Shown piece after piece: positions 10,860 through 24,777 of a stretch of DNA of 64,000 bases (within the stretch, counting starts at the first letter, position 1; each line of letters opens with the position of its first letter). Location: positions 18,145,001 to 18,209,000 of the forward strand of contig NC_134776.1 in NCBI RefSeq assembly GCF_050436995.1, read 5' to 3'. Source of the stretch: Anticarsia gemmatalis. Its lineage: Eukaryota > Arthropoda > Insecta > Lepidoptera > Erebidae. A program made the translations under genes and the position numbers. Under the pieces are notes generated by a model. The model ran no database searches, was not told the DNA's origin, and saw only the letters and a program-made list of their open reading frames with translations.

Positions 10860-12530
10860 TGTTATATCCTGTAAATGATATAAATTCTAGTACAATGAGA
10901 CATGTCTTGCATTTGTCACGTTTTAAAAATGTTTAGGGATTAATTAGCTTAAAAGAAAGAGCTCGGTTTATTACCTTTTCTGTTTTACTTAGGATAATAT
11001 AAACAAATGTTTGGAACATGTAATGAAATAAGCCTTTTCGAGCTAATAAAGTAAAATGTATAATAAATAAATTGATTTCTGATAATTGTTTCAAATGTTT
11101 GTTAGGACAAAATACATAGTGGGTGAGGCCACGTAAGGTAATTTTCTTTGTATAATTTCTGGAGTATTATTACAAAGCTGCAATAATCCAGGAATGTATT
11201 GCCCAACAATAACATCCTACTAAAATTACAAGAAACTTGCAAAACGTGCCACACGGAATACGAGCCGATCAGGATTCAATATCGCTGGCTGTCAAATAAT
11301 TTCTTCAAGTAACTTGTGATTCGGTTGAGTACGCGCTATAATTGTAATTGTTCCGCAAACATCCGTTGGGGTAATTCAATAGCCGATAGTAGGGCAAGCC
11401 GGATATGTTAATAAAGCCCTTTTCGGTTCGGATCGGTACGCAGCGTACGCATAATTAGTAGGAACAATAACTAATGCAATGCCGTGTTAACAATATGACA
11501 ATTGTATTGTTACTATTCGGACACTATTGGTTGAAACCTCGCGTTAGAAACCAACTAGCTTTTAGATCGCGACTTTGTCCATATAAAGAGATTTTCTAGA
11601 GTACATTTGAACTATCTTAAGTGTTAGCAAATCCAGATCTTAAACTATCTGTGATTAATTAAAATGCATTCGTTTTTGCGTCAAACAATAACAAACTTAC
11701 CCAGATAGCTTTTTGCATTTATAATATAAGTTAGATAAATCTGCGTGGCTGTTAATCATGAAATCACGCATGTAAAGTTTATTTACGTGATGATTTTCAA
11801 GGACCAAACATGATAATTAACCTTTTAAATGCGATGCTACAGTAATATTACATTAGATGATTACTTCTATTTTAGTTTAAATTCATCATTTTAGTCAAAT
11901 AATGCCTACAATTCTATAATACGTCATTATATTAGCCTAGCCTTTCTTCCAACTATGTTAGAGTCATTTTCCAGTCTCCCAGGATGCATAGATACCAGTA
12001 TTTTACATGGAGCGCCTATCGGACTTCTACAACACACTTACCTGGGTTATAACACGATACCCTTTGGTAAGACTGATTTTCACACCTTCAAGCTTTAGTC
12101 AGAAGCGAACTGTTTACGGCTGTCAAATATCTTTGAAAAAAAACAGCCAAGACCCGCAATTTAACGTGCCTTTCGAAACATAGAAGAACTCGATATGTAT
12201 AAGACGGTCACCCATACACAGAGCAACCTCGGAAAGCGTAACTTTACTAGAGATCGATCCGCGCGGCACTTGTTTTAAGACGCGTTTACATGTAGGTTAA
12301 AGCTAACCTAATTAAAGTCTTAAAGACCTGGACACGAATGGCACGGATGAGTAATTAAAGATAAAGATACGTGTGAGATGTGCGTGATTATGATGAGGTC
12401 AAACAATTAGGTGCTCGCAATTGATTGAAGTTGTGGTCTTATCTCAGACAATAAGGGTCCAAGCTAGTCTATTTCTACATCTATAGTACTATTATAAACA
12501 GTACTATTATTAGACATAAACATGTATTTT

Positions 12531-12735
12531 GACGGCCTCTGTGGTGCAGTGGTTAAGGTGGTCGCCACGCTACTACTAGCGGAGGTTGTTCGGATCCCAC
12601 ACGGAACAGTTATTTGCGCGATCCACAAATAGTTGCTTCGGGTCTGGTTGTACTTTGTGTCTGTTGTTTGTATGTTCATGAAAGTCTCAGCAACACAAAA
12701 GCAATTCTAAGTGCGGGAATCGTCTTTTTAAAAAT
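12531..12735 (+). mobile_element. tRNA-derived SINE, copy A
   Basis: Pol III A-box-like GTGGTGCAGTGGTTA (12541 onwards) and B-box-like GTTCGGATCC (12588-12597) with tRNA-like spacing, followed by an unrelated body. The tRNA fold is degenerate and it lacks a proper acceptor stem, so it is not a functional tRNA gene. Confidence 0.65.
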
Positions 12736-13078
12736 AAATCTATATCATAATAACAATGGTTGTTACATACAACACCAGTTACCCATTTTGGAAGTCGTAA
12801 ATTCAAAAATAACTGTCCAATACGTAACTAGCCGTTAGTGTATAATAGTATCACGGTGCATATAACTCTATTACCAAAGGTCGTAATTACGGGACACCAT
12901 AGTGACATGAATACCTACAATATTTCCCGCATCGTGATTTATGCATGAATTGCCTAGATATTATGTGTTTTGTAAACAAGATAATGGAGTATTTTGTCAT
13001 AGATACATATTAATTTTACTAGTACTGCTCTATGAGTTATTTTTGGGCAAAAACACAATATAGTTAACTTTCGTATAT

Positions 13079-13200
13079 ACATAAAATCACGCTTTCTTCC
13101 CATAGGGGAAGCAGAGACCAGAGAAAGCCACTTGGTACGACCCTTACAAACTTCTTTTGTCTTATTCACATCCATATAATATCTTGTCATACAGGATCAC
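13079..13200 (+). repeat. lepidopteran interspersed repeat (GGGGAAGCAGAGAC family)
   Basis: Starts near AAAATCACGCTTTCTTCCC and carries AGGGGAAGCAGAGACC, shared with shorter copies at 20440-20480 and 41850-41905. Probably a retroelement fragment; superfamily not assigned. Confidence 0.5.
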
Positions 13201-13980
13201 CGGTTACGAGTTCTACGCACCAGACTTTTTTGCCAGACATCACCGATATTATTTGTATAATAAACTTTTCTAGATTTAAACGAAAGCCGTAATTAAACGC
13301 TGGGTCTCGATCATGAGAGTGTGGTAGAATAAGTAGGTACGACCTCTAACATTATAGATCTATATAGAAAGTTGAGTAGGTATCAATTTATATAATAGCT
13401 ACATAACAATAAAAACATTTGCTAGATAGACTTTGGCGCACAGTGCAGGGTATTTTAATAAGTGGAGTCATGTAATTAAATAGTTTAGGTCAAATTGACG
13501 TGTATGCAACCTACAGTATTAAAGCACTTACTTGCTAATATGTACCATTTTATGACCAGCCATTGTTTCATAAAACTAAGAGTAGATATGCCATAATCAC
13601 TATATACTTCTGCACATAGAATCACAACGACTAGCTTTATTCCTCGGAATCAATCAAGGTCGTAACCTAGGCCAAAGTGTTAGACACTAGACTTCGCTTT
13701 ATGACCAAGGTGTGGCCGCCAAGACCTTTTGTGTGGCGCCTAACGTATACCTCTAATATAAAACTTCTTCTTAAATTTTGCACTAGCATGGCCCAAAGAG
13801 AGGGTTAATACCTTCTTAACGTCATATAATTGTCTTAAAACTTGATCTTATGTCATTACTAAGTTCTGTATTATTTATGTTTTTTATGTGTAACAAAAAT
13901 AAATTGTTTAAATAGTATTATCTTGATGGCATACAAAGTCTAAAAACGCTCTTTGTATTCCAATGGAGACTCTTATCAAC

Positions 13981-14240
13981 TGCACGTTTGGCGCAGTGGT
14001 TTAAGCGGTCACCTCGCCGCTACAACCGTCGCCGCGTGTGGTGGGTTCGAATCCCACTCGGGAAAAATCTTTGTGTGATGAGCACGAGTATTTGTTCTGA
14101 GCCTGGATGTTAATGTATCTATATAACTATGAAGTATATAATTATGTTTATCAGTTATTTGGTTACCACAGTACAAGCTCTGCTTAGTTTGGAATCAAAT
14201 GACCGTGTGTGAGTTGTCCCAAAATATTTATTTATTTATC
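13981..14240 (+). mobile_element. tRNA-derived SINE, copy B (near full length)
   Basis: A-box-like GGCGCAGTGGTTTAAGCGG and a perfect B box GGTTCGAATCC (14045-14055) head a tRNA-like module. A body typical of lepidopteran SINEs follows (TTGTTCTGAGCCTGGATG; GGTTACCACAGTACAAGC), ending in ATTT repeats (about 14226-14240). Best preserved SINE in the window. Confidence 0.8.
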
Positions 14241-16100
14241 TAGCAATGGGATAATATTGGGTACACTCTATTTATGTTCTTATTACTGGGCCTGCAGTAT
14301 CTTAGTAAATATATTCTTTAAAGTAAAAAGACAACCATTGTTCTTACCTGAGCCTCGTTATACTTATTTATAAATAACCTAAGATACAACACTTTACCAA
14401 CAGTGGAAAAATCATGACTTCTTATTAGTCATTTCCGGCATGGTTCAGTCACAGGTAGAATCATCCTCGTGCCCTACAAGGTACGTATAGCGTGATCAAA
14501 ACAGATCAGCGTGTGCGCATGTGCGCGTGAGCGGCATTCTGAACACGCTTAGTGCGTTGCTATACTTGCTATTGTAACTAGGAATGGAAACGATACATCG
14601 ATGTTCTAACAAAAAAAAACATGTTATATTGAATTAAAAGAAAACGTTAAATTGTCTAATTCGTTACCGGTGGAACGGAGCTACTTTTGAATAAAGGGGT
14701 TACTTCAAAATGGAAAGAAATGGGTACTTATGTTTAAGGTCAATTACACTATTTGAAATGCTACAATTTTATTCACAGCGATATTTAGTACCAAGAAACG
14801 GAGAACTGAACTCGTCGCTAGGTTTTTATGCGAGCTATTTACTTATTCGTATAATTAAATTAACCCTATTTATCCAAATTTTCTTACAGTAACTATATTC
14901 TAAAGTAACCAACGGAGAGCTCCTATGCTCACTTTGGGAGGAGGACATCTGCAAGGACCTCTTCTATTACGTGAATATAAAACCAACTATTTTTTTTAGA
15001 AAACATCGTTGTTTTCCATAAAGATGTTCCGTCTTTATTATAGTAACATTGAAAATTATGCAGTTAGTATTGATCGCTCGGCATACTTATTGGCAATAGA
15101 CGTGCATTATCGTCGAGGTATTGTCTACAATAGTTTCGATAACTGTATGCCGATTTAACAAGTCTGTAGAAATACGCTTGTATTTCGTGCACGATGTTCA
15201 TGCTCGTTAAAAACGATTTTGAATATAAGATATAAATAATTTAAGAATACCTTTAATGCTCCAGTAAAATAGTATATTGGATGAACTTTGCCAGATCAAA
15301 AGGTTAATAACTAAAGATCTCTCGATCACAAGTCTACCGCAAAAAAATTGTAGATACTTTACCGTCACCTCGTGTTATCCATGATTAATAAAATGATGTA
15401 TCTCAAAAAGGATAAGTTAAGGTCAATGACCCACCCACATAACACTTGACTTACATATAATAATACTCCTAATTGAAAATAATTCAATCTGGATTGTAGA
15501 TTGATTTTAAGTTTATATGACTAAATGGTGTGATTCATACGTTTTAATGATTCATCATATTATAGTCATTTTTGGTCGTGTTTAAAACTGTTTCCAATCA
15601 AAAGGTTCCTAGCTCCGTTTTAAAGGAACTTTGAAAAACACTTTTTGCTTATGAAATAACTTATCACGAAAATAGTTACGAGAAAAAAAAAGCCGAGATT
15701 GGATTCAAACTATTATATTTACTAGTGGACTAGTAGACATTTTCCTGTTCGAACTATTAAAGCTTTAACAATCATACGTTTAGACAAATTATATGTTGAA
15801 ATTTTCTTATCACCTAGGCTATTGGTGAAAATTGGATAAAAATCTGTTTAATACTCTTTGAGGTGTTTTTGTGTTATTAGTTACATAATAATATATGCCT
15901 TGTATAGAGTACACGAAAGTGTATACATACTTCCATAAGAAATGATACATAGTAAATAATTTTAAACTAAAGTAACAGCTGAATATACAATGAATTGGCG
16001 TTTTTATTACCTTATGATGTCACCTTATTGGTCTTTGTAGATTATGTTTATGAAATTAGAAGGTTGAGAATTGCGTTCAAGTAAAAGCATAATATATGAG

Positions 16101-16160
16101 ATCCCACTGTCCCACTGCTGGGAAAGTGTCTCCTCTCAAAGTGAATGAAAGGAGTTTTTA
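16101..16160 (+). repeat. CCCACTG-family repeat fragment
   Basis: Contains CCCACTGTCCCACTGCTGGG and a following CTCCTCTC block like the copies at 2911 and 27331; truncated. Confidence 0.5.
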
Positions 16161-16523
16161 TCAGTAATTATGTTGGTAACAAAAAAGTTGACTTGTAAAA
16201 TTAGTTCTAGACAAAGTCGTTTTCTTTGATTTCGAGAGTGTAATGCCACGGCTAATGTCATTTGCGAGTTTATTGTTGATTATATTGTTAAGACTGGCTT
16301 GAGAAATTCGCACTAGGTCAACAATTGAATAGTTTGGCTACTCGGCAATAGCGTTTTGCAAAAACGTGACTGGTCTGTATATCATATACTTTTGAACCAA
16401 GATGAACTGACGCTGATCGGTCATAACGTGAAATATTCGCTATTTTCTTTTCAAAATCACTCTAAAACATATAAAATAGAGGTGTTTAGGTGCCTCAAAC
16501 GTATATTATTCGGTACTGTTTCA

Positions 16524-16764
16524 TCCATACTATTATACTAATAATATTTTAAATGCGAAAGTAACTCTGTCTGTCTGTCTGCTACTCAATCACGCCTAAA
16601 CTACTGAACCAATTTGCATGAAATTTGGTATGGAGATATTTTGATACCCGAGAAGGGACATAGGCTATATATCATCAGTACCAGTAATTAATGTTACAAA
16701 AACGGGGAAAAAATTCACCCATTCTTTCTTATTGGACGCAAGCAAAGTTGCGCGGGTCAGCTAG
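16524..16764 (+). mobile_element. non-autonomous Helitron (241 bp)
   Basis: Begins TCCATACTATTATACTAATA after an A, carries a short TCTG microsatellite near 16570, and ends GGGTCAGCTAG followed by T. A 3' hairpin CGCAA-gcaaag-TTGCG precedes the end. Its 3' terminus is the same family as the copy at 6099-6348, but the 5' end is a different subfamily. Confidence 0.8.
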
Positions 16765-17630
16765 TTTCAAATAAAAGACTCGCTTTTAAACTTGAATTAT
16801 TGAGGTGTTTTGATGCCTCAATGTAAAGTATTCGCCCAAAATCGCTTCGAAACCTTTGTAATCAAGTCGTCTTAGCTAGTCTCTTCAATTAGCATCAATA
16901 CAAGCCAGTTTATAATCGCACATAGCACAGTATCCTCTCGTAATATAATCAGAAACCAGTCGCACGCTATATATGATGGAACCTTGACACGAGCACCGTT
17001 GCTGAACTACTTACGTTCTCACTGATCGGCCCTGCAAGCAACTACACTTACTACTTGCAATCATTATATCGCTTTATGATATGTACCATATAAAAATGTC
17101 TGTACATAATTTCGGTAACTTACGCAAGACTTCTCTGCAAGAATTCTCACTATTATAATGAGGCGATTGATAGGCTTATAATTCGGATTTTTATTGATCT
17201 AGATTTAATAGAGTAGTGATGGCCTATCCATTTTCGAGAATCACTTGTTCCAACGGTAAAGGAAAATTTCGTGATGCAACAGTTCTTGAAGTAACGCTAA
17301 GTCCCCACTTAACTATGTGTCATATGTTTCAATAAATGAAAAGAACTGTCAAAATTACTGGCCAACATTTTACTTAGAGATCGTAAATCATATGTTTTCA
17401 TAATTGTCTATCATAATTTGATTACGATTGCCTGATTGATATTTAATTAAAACTTTATGTAATAGCTTAAACATTTCCGCTTCGACTGTACTTCACAACT
17501 AACTGTAGTGTAATGTAGTATGACTAGTAGATAACTTAAAAAGTGTGATAATGTAATGAGAAAATAACTCAATACAGTAACAGCTCGAGTTAATGCTACC
17601 TCGACACGCGAATTACAGTCAGATAACTTA

Positions 17631-17757
17631 CCCCCGGTTTCTGAGGTACATTTAATGGTAGTTTATCTATTCAATAGCGTTTAAACTCATATAAATAAAC
17701 GCTATTGAAAAGATAAACTACCACTAAGTGTACTCAGAATCCAGGGGTTAGAAGAGG
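17631..17757. mobile_element. 127-bp palindromic MITE with TTA duplication
   Basis: Inverted ends CCCCCGGTTTCTGAG / CTCAGAATCCAGGGG and near-palindromic arms around GTAGTTTATCT...AGATAAACTAC. Flanked by a direct TTA (17628-17630 and 17758-17760), as expected for PIF/Harbinger-type insertion. A second copy lies at 38903-39019. Confidence 0.75.
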
Positions 17758-20439
17758 GTCTTCTATGCAAAGTTCACGGGTGGCGAAGGTACTTAACATT
17801 TGACACCTGTTAATTATTTAAAAAGGATCCAACTGGAAATTGAATAATGGAAAACTAGGCGATCTGTTATACGCAAGCACGAAAATCCGAACGTGTACAT
17901 CGCAGTAATCATAATATACTCGACAAAAATGACCAAAAAAATGTTATTATCTCACTACGGAAGTAAATAATTTCATGTATTATTTAAAATACCTTAAACT
18001 ATATCGCTGGTTTGATGTTATCATGATAATAGGTACGATTGTCAAGTTTTTATGGTTGATAAAGGCGCCAACGATTTGTTCAAACAATCACGCTATGTCT
18101 TTTGTTTTATTAATAGTGTAAGTAGGCGTTTCCGGCACGTCTGTATGGCGCGTATCTCGAGAACTTATGAACCGATTTTGATGTGGTTTTCTTTGCTATG
18201 ATTTGCAATTAATGGGACATAAGTACGTGTATGTCTAAACTATCATATGAAACTTTATTAGATATGTCTTTTATCTCTAAAATGATTAAGCTGGTAAGTA
18301 TGTCAACTTTAAGTTTGTAAGGGTTATTACAAATGGCGTTATTTCGTCTCTACCTACTCTTTTTGGTGAAACAGCGTGAGTTTTTGCATGTATTTATGTC
18401 AACTTTAAGGGCACTACTACAGGCTAGCGTTAGAATGATTGCAAAGTTACCATTGATTTGTCCCCGATTATAATTTTAATGATAAATATCTTACAGCCGA
18501 TCTCATTCCATAATTTGATTTATTATTATAACAAATTTTGGGGAGAATTATCGCAAAGCCAAAATTGCACAAAACAAATTCATTGAACGTCATCTTAAAA
18601 CCAAACAAAGAAACTGATTGGTCGTAAATATTGATTCAACGCATTTATGTTCATGAATCCTTCCACACTGAGCGTTTTATTTGCCAAGATCATTAATAAA
18701 CAGGCTTGTGTGCTTAGATGGTCAACAGATTGACCAAACAATTTCAATTAAACTCGTAATTGGAGCGCATCTGTATTTATATTATGAGCATATAATATAA
18801 ACTTTGTTATCCTTAACTAGGTAACTAGTGTGATGCTTTGGAAGGAAAAGAATGGATCTTCTAGGATGCGGCTACCCTAAACCAAAAGACTACAGGCTGC
18901 TTCCGATGGGGTGCATAGCAAAACTATTAAGTTCTGCTCTGCCCCCCAACGCCTAGAGTAGCAAAAGAGGGGGTGACACAAAGGATCAGGAATGGTCGAA
19001 GTGTCAGCCAGGCATTAACTGGCACCCCCACCCCTAAGATAAGATATCCTTAACTAGCTCCTGCTTGCGAGTTTCGTTATCAATAACTGACCCCAAAGAT
19101 TTCCCGAGACAAAAAGTATTAAATAATAAAATTATTGGTCAGAAAAACTCACTGCCGATAGGGCTTGAATATGGAAAAAAACGAAAAGGCTTTTTCCTAC
19201 AGTTAGACACTCCAATGTGTAAATAAAAGTCAAAGTCAAATCTTAAAATCTGGTTTCCGCGCGTCAAATCTGGTCTACCGCGTATAGATTTAATTGAAAT
19301 CGAAATATCAGACTACGATCAAGACCGCAATTTTTTTAAGACCATTGTAATTAATTTTACTCAACTGCGTCATAACTTTGAGTTATATTCACTGCTGGAT
19401 CAAGTAATACTGTATTTTAATAAAGAGCATGAAACTTTCCGTGTAGACTAATTTCATAAGAATTATTTCAGTAGTTATCGCGTGAAATACTTACATATAC
19501 TGTACATCTATCTATCATTACGAATTTTCGCGTTCATAACGCCCGTACTAGTATAGTCAATTGTTACTGATTGAAGTAATTTCATGATTTAATACAGCAA
19601 TTGTCATAACGTAGACTTATAATGATGGTAAAATATCTACATTAGTACTACTAATGTAAATAATAGAGCCATATTATATGAGCAGAATACAATGACTGTT
19701 TTCAAAGTTACTATTACATGTGAAAACTGCAATATCACTGTCTGTATAGTTTTATAGGCCTTTGACATGGCTTAATAAATAATAATAATTCAGTGATCGC
19801 AAGATAATAGTTGACAATGTTGACAACAATTCTATCATGAAATATGTTTTTGGCCATAAAGGGATATTTTAAATCACGATTCATTACAGTTATAGACATC
19901 GGGATAAATGAAAATAAATAAAAAAAAGCTCATAAAACAAAAACTAATGAGCCTAATTGAATCATTTTTTATGCGACCTATTCGAAACTATTTCATATCC
20001 AGCAAAAATAAAAAAATAATATGTCACGATATACTCGTATTTACATAGGATAATTCACGACCGTAGAATATTGTAGATACGTTTAGATAGTTTTTAAACT
20101 TAAGAATTATGGTATGACGATGACGTCACAATGTATGTATATTATGGTCATAAATATATGTACATGATGTATGCTCTAGAAATTATCGCCTAGACGAGCC
20201 TTGAGAATGAACAACAAATGTTTCAACGTTTACGTACAAAACTGGTACATATTTATTAATAAACTCTGTACAATGTACATATAGATTAAAAGAAAGCAAA
20301 CATTCAGGGCCTTATCATAATTAAATGTCACATAGTTATCGCTTTGCATCGCACAGCTATTTGCAAGAGCATATATAATAAATTAGCATTCGTTTGTGTT
20401 TATAAATTAGCCAATTTTTGGATTTGACCACCACCATAC

Positions 20440-20480
20440 ATAAATTTGCGCCCTTTTTTCACAGGGGTAGACAGAGATCC
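20440..20480 (+). repeat. GGGGTAGACAGAGA repeat fragment
   Basis: Short copy of the family at 13079-13200, directly next to a minus-strand SINE. Confidence 0.4.
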
Positions 20481-20504
20481 AATTACAAAACCACCATTTC
20501 CTAA

Positions 20505-20698
20505 ATAATAATTTGTTTTTGAAACACAATAAATATAAAAGGACCTGCTTTACGGGGACTTTTGCAACATACTAATAATGGACTTAGTGAAATACAGGTA
20601 GCAAAAACCAATTTTACATCACACACCAATTTGATAAATGTGGGAATCAAACCCGGCACGTGCGTAGCGACCACGGTAGCCACTGTGCCACAGACATC
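20505..20698 (-). mobile_element. tRNA-derived SINE, copy C
   Basis: On the minus strand, A-box-like TGGCACAGTGGC (about 20679-20692) and B-box-like GGTTTGATTCC (about 20642-20654), followed by a SINE-like body (TGTGATGTAAAATTGG...). Not a functional tRNA. Confidence 0.7.
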
Positions 20699-23600
20699 GT
20701 AATTTCTAGAAAACCGGTATCAATTTCAATGGAGGACTTAAGTCATCATGTGACTAGTTCGTACGCCAGCAAAAATATGTTTTCGCAAGCTGAATAAATA
20801 ATTTATTTAAAAAAAAGACTTGATTAAGGAAAATTCGCAGCAGCTATTAAAGACATTTTTATATCAAAACCAGTTGTGTATATTTTGATACAATACAATT
20901 GATTATGTAATTTCTAAAAGGGCACATGTGACGACTTTGTAACGTGATATATGGTTTTTTGATATTGCGCACTCAAAACATTTTACTACCACGTTCGACG
21001 GAGGTACTAAAGTGAAAATGTATACACATATTGTATCTATTCTTTTAGTGTGCGTGAAGGGACCTGGACCGGAGCATTGTGTGAGTGACAAATTTAAAGG
21101 GGGCACAAAGTCCCCTAGTTTTCCACGATCTGTTAGTGCACACATGTTGCGTACCAGATCAATAAATTAAGAGCTATGCTGTAACAATATTGATGCGCGA
21201 AATTGAGTTTGATTGAGGTTATTGACCAGTAGCTCGATACTCTATTACTATCGACTACCGACAACCGGCTAGTTATCGTGAAATTTTACACGAAAATCTG
21301 ATTATCGCCACTACCGGGCTCCGTCAGAACTAATTTTGCAGTACATTTTAAATGTCAAACTCTCGATACTGGACAGTACCGACTGTACAGATTTCTGCTA
21401 CTGATCTATTTAAAGTTCAAGTTGTGTCTAGCTTCTTAATTTAGAAAGGACTTATTGTTTAATAACGTAAAGAACGCAGATAAATCTCGTCTATCTTTGA
21501 GTGGGAATCCTACTACGTTACGACGATCCTAGTACGTTAGGTGTAGAAAGTTCTAAATATAAACTGAAACATGTATTGCAAACAAATGAGTCACGCTTGG
21601 ATGAATATTATTACAGCATAAACAATAATAATTTGAAACAAAGTCATATAAACTCTGCTATAAACAGTCACAAACAGATATCGATTCTATGGTTATTTCT
21701 CATAAACAAGTCTTCGATAAATCGTGGCTTACTCCACCACAAAGCACAACGATTACCAGAAATGTACAAGGAAAAATATTCACATTTAAATGCATAATTA
21801 CTTTTGAAACTAAAACTGTATAATATTAAGCATTCGGTTTGGCATTAAACGGTCTAGCTAGGGGGCAAAACCGAATATGTGTACATGAGTGTTTGGGAAA
21901 AATGCCGCTCGAGATCACCGCATCTGAATGTATAGGGTTGGTTCTTATCTGAAAGAACATACGTTGCGTATTATCGGTCGCGTTCGGTTACGCCAGAACA
22001 AACAAACGTATAGAAAAACACTCGATCGTTTACACTCGAGCGACGATGCATCGGCGAGAAGCCCATACTAATTAGGTTACGCCCAACACTCTTCCGCCAG
22101 ACGTGAACCGACCCTTAAACCGAATTGTGATGAACATACGGAATATGTGTGTAGCTTAACTAACTTGTCATTCCGCTTGGTTCTCATCAAGACTTGTCTT
22201 GTATATTATAACAAGTGGTTTATAAAAACAGTTGATACGTATCCAATAATACCCGAGATGACTTAATATTGTTATTTATGCATCGTATCAACGTACAAAC
22301 AATAACAAAAGAAGAGGCATGTTCGTGTATTAATCATAATCACAGATATAACTAAAATCATAATATTCATTGAGTAATAAACTTCCTTGATATTTGTGTT
22401 GTCTAAGATATTTTCGAGAATGATTTTCTAGTGTAGTATTCAACGATAGTCAGGATTTATCGCTCGTATGTAATAGTATCAGTGGTAATCGGCAGAATTT
22501 TAATGATATGTTTAGTGTTCTCCAGCCAAAAAATGTACTAAAAACCAACATTGTCAATTAAAAAATAGTGGAAAAACTGAAACGATGAGATATTATAAAA
22601 CATTTTCTCGTCCAATTATATCATGACTGGCGCACATAGCATTTGAATTTTAGCGACTTTTGTTCACCGTGTATTGCTTTACCACTGTAGATTGTGCACT
22701 TCGTATAAAAAATCTGCTTGTTCATCATACGGGTTTTAGAGAAAAGGTTACGATCTCAAAAAGTGCACATAGCAATTATTCTGCTAGTGCTTACCACATA
22801 ACATCGCTTAACCACGCTAATATTTATTATCTTGAACATATTAGATGTGATAAGACAGCAAGAATCTGCTTTACCTCTCCGTAGACTAGCCCAAACATAA
22901 TTACCATTAAGTCAAGGATACGAGCGATGACTACATGTTTAGCATATTTCCAATATATTTATTAATATTGTGTAAGCATGGCCAATTGTTTACCAAATAG
23001 AGATATTATCAGTAGAATCTTTCAACACAAAGATATTTAAAGGCAAAGTTACCTCAAAATTTCAATATACATATCGCACTAATAATACAATTGTGCTGTA
23101 ACTCCAAATACAACTTTTATCAGAATCGACGTATAACTTGTTTATACTCTCTAGGGGTACAAAAAAACTAAATGACCTTTGTGTTTTAAAAATGAAATAG
23201 AAAAGATCATTTTTCTATAACAAATAAAAAAATACGGTATGGTTATAGTGTTAAGTCTAGTAGCAGCTGTCAATGTATTTTGAGTTACTAAGCTATTGTA
23301 TTATTAGTGCGAAATGTACAGTATAATACGGAATTCAAGTTCATACATACAGGTAAAATATTAAAGCAAGTTTTTCAACAAAAAACCAGTTACCAACTAG
23401 TCTTAAAGATGGGTATTAAAAATCTCTAGACAAAAAGTAGACCATTATAAAATTGTGTTCAACGCACACAGTAATTAAAAGCTGAATGATCAATCTTCAT
23501 TATTTAATCATACGTTGATTATAGTTGTTTGTGCATTCTCCAATAGTTAATTGAACAATTATTACATTGGAATCTCTGTCGGTATATACTATGGCGACAA

Positions 23601-24777
23601 TACGACAATGGACGTGGCGGTTATTGTGCTTTATAAACAAACACTCGCTTCTTAAACAAAAAATCTTGTAATATAATTTAACCCCGTGTTAGAGCATAGC
23701 ATTCTACATATTTCTGACTCACTACATAACTTCTTAAGTATAGGAAACCTAATATAGCTTAACGAAAAGTAAAACTACGCACGAAATTTTATATTGTTTA
23801 TACGTTACTCTCATTTACAAGCTCCGTTTAAACAAAATTTATTTTATATTTAATCCTGCTATAATTCACGAAAGTCCAAATTCAATGTTCTATTAAAACA
23901 GATAAGTAACGAACATCATAATTGTTACGAAACTCGGCTAAAAGAAACATAGCACGCCTATTTATCTCCCGCAATCCAGTGAGGTGTGTGAATTTTCAAG
24001 TGGGTGCATGGTTTTCGCTCTCCATAAGCCTTAGGATCTTATGAAACCTAAGCCCTGAGCTCAAGTACTAACAAGATCTAACAGATGTTGTTCGAGAGGC
24101 TGTTTATTGCATATTTGCCCGTCTGGTTGCGTCACGTGAGAACCAGTAGAAGGAAAGAACGATAACAGTTATAATTAATTTTATGATTCAACTACATTTC
24201 CTGCAATTAAGGATGAGAGATTATGAGACGCACGTCTTCCTTGCTCACTCTTATATGTAAATCTGTGTTACAAAGTATAGTAGCAGGCTTAGTATTACGT
24301 TAAATGTTTGTCATTATAAGATTACTTTTTAGATAACATGATAATGTTATAGTCTCAAAATACGTGACTGGTTCAAATGTTTGGAAAGCGTTTATCAAGC
24401 TCACAATAGATACAATTATTTATTTGTTCACGTGAAATGTTGACGTTTATGATTACCTTAGTTAGTTAGCGAATTGATCAATAGTGTCAAATCAACCAAG
24501 GTAGAAACACATGTATAATATAATATGCAGTTATATTTTACTATTCTTTTCTCTTTTATGTATACTTTGTAGTTAAACTCATACTCCTACTCCTACTCTT
24601 CTTGTAAATTCATTAAGACCGAGTTTGTCTGGCAACTTTGAAATTAGCGGAATAACAACAGAATCGCCATTAAATGAAAAAAAGAAACTGAATCGCTGAA
24701 AGAAAAGAATCGCAAAGTCATATTAATAGGTACAATAAATAACTGCAGATGAACGAATAAATTAAAAATTTACTTAC

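Larger units (their letters stand above)
3309..24777 (-). other. PLXDC: intron 2 of the PLXDC-like gene (21,469 bp)
   Basis: Donor GTAAGT at 24772-24777, acceptor CAG at 3309-3311, minus strand. It holds the Helitrons, hAT-like element, foldback MITE, SINEs and TTA-site MITE listed separately. The remainder (for example 6350-9290, 10870-12520, 14250-16100, 16770-17620, 19100-20430 and 22130-24770) is AT-rich sequence with no gene that I can support. GC-richer unique stretches without repeat signatures occur at 11240-11580, 21830-22125 and 23960-24140 and are possible regulatory sequence. Confidence 0.8.

Noticed and set aside
13981..14060. Possible tRNA gene (clear A and B boxes)
   Set aside because: No proper acceptor or anticodon stem pairing; the module is followed by a SINE body and ATTT tail, so it is a SINE head. 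The same applies to 12531 and 20505.
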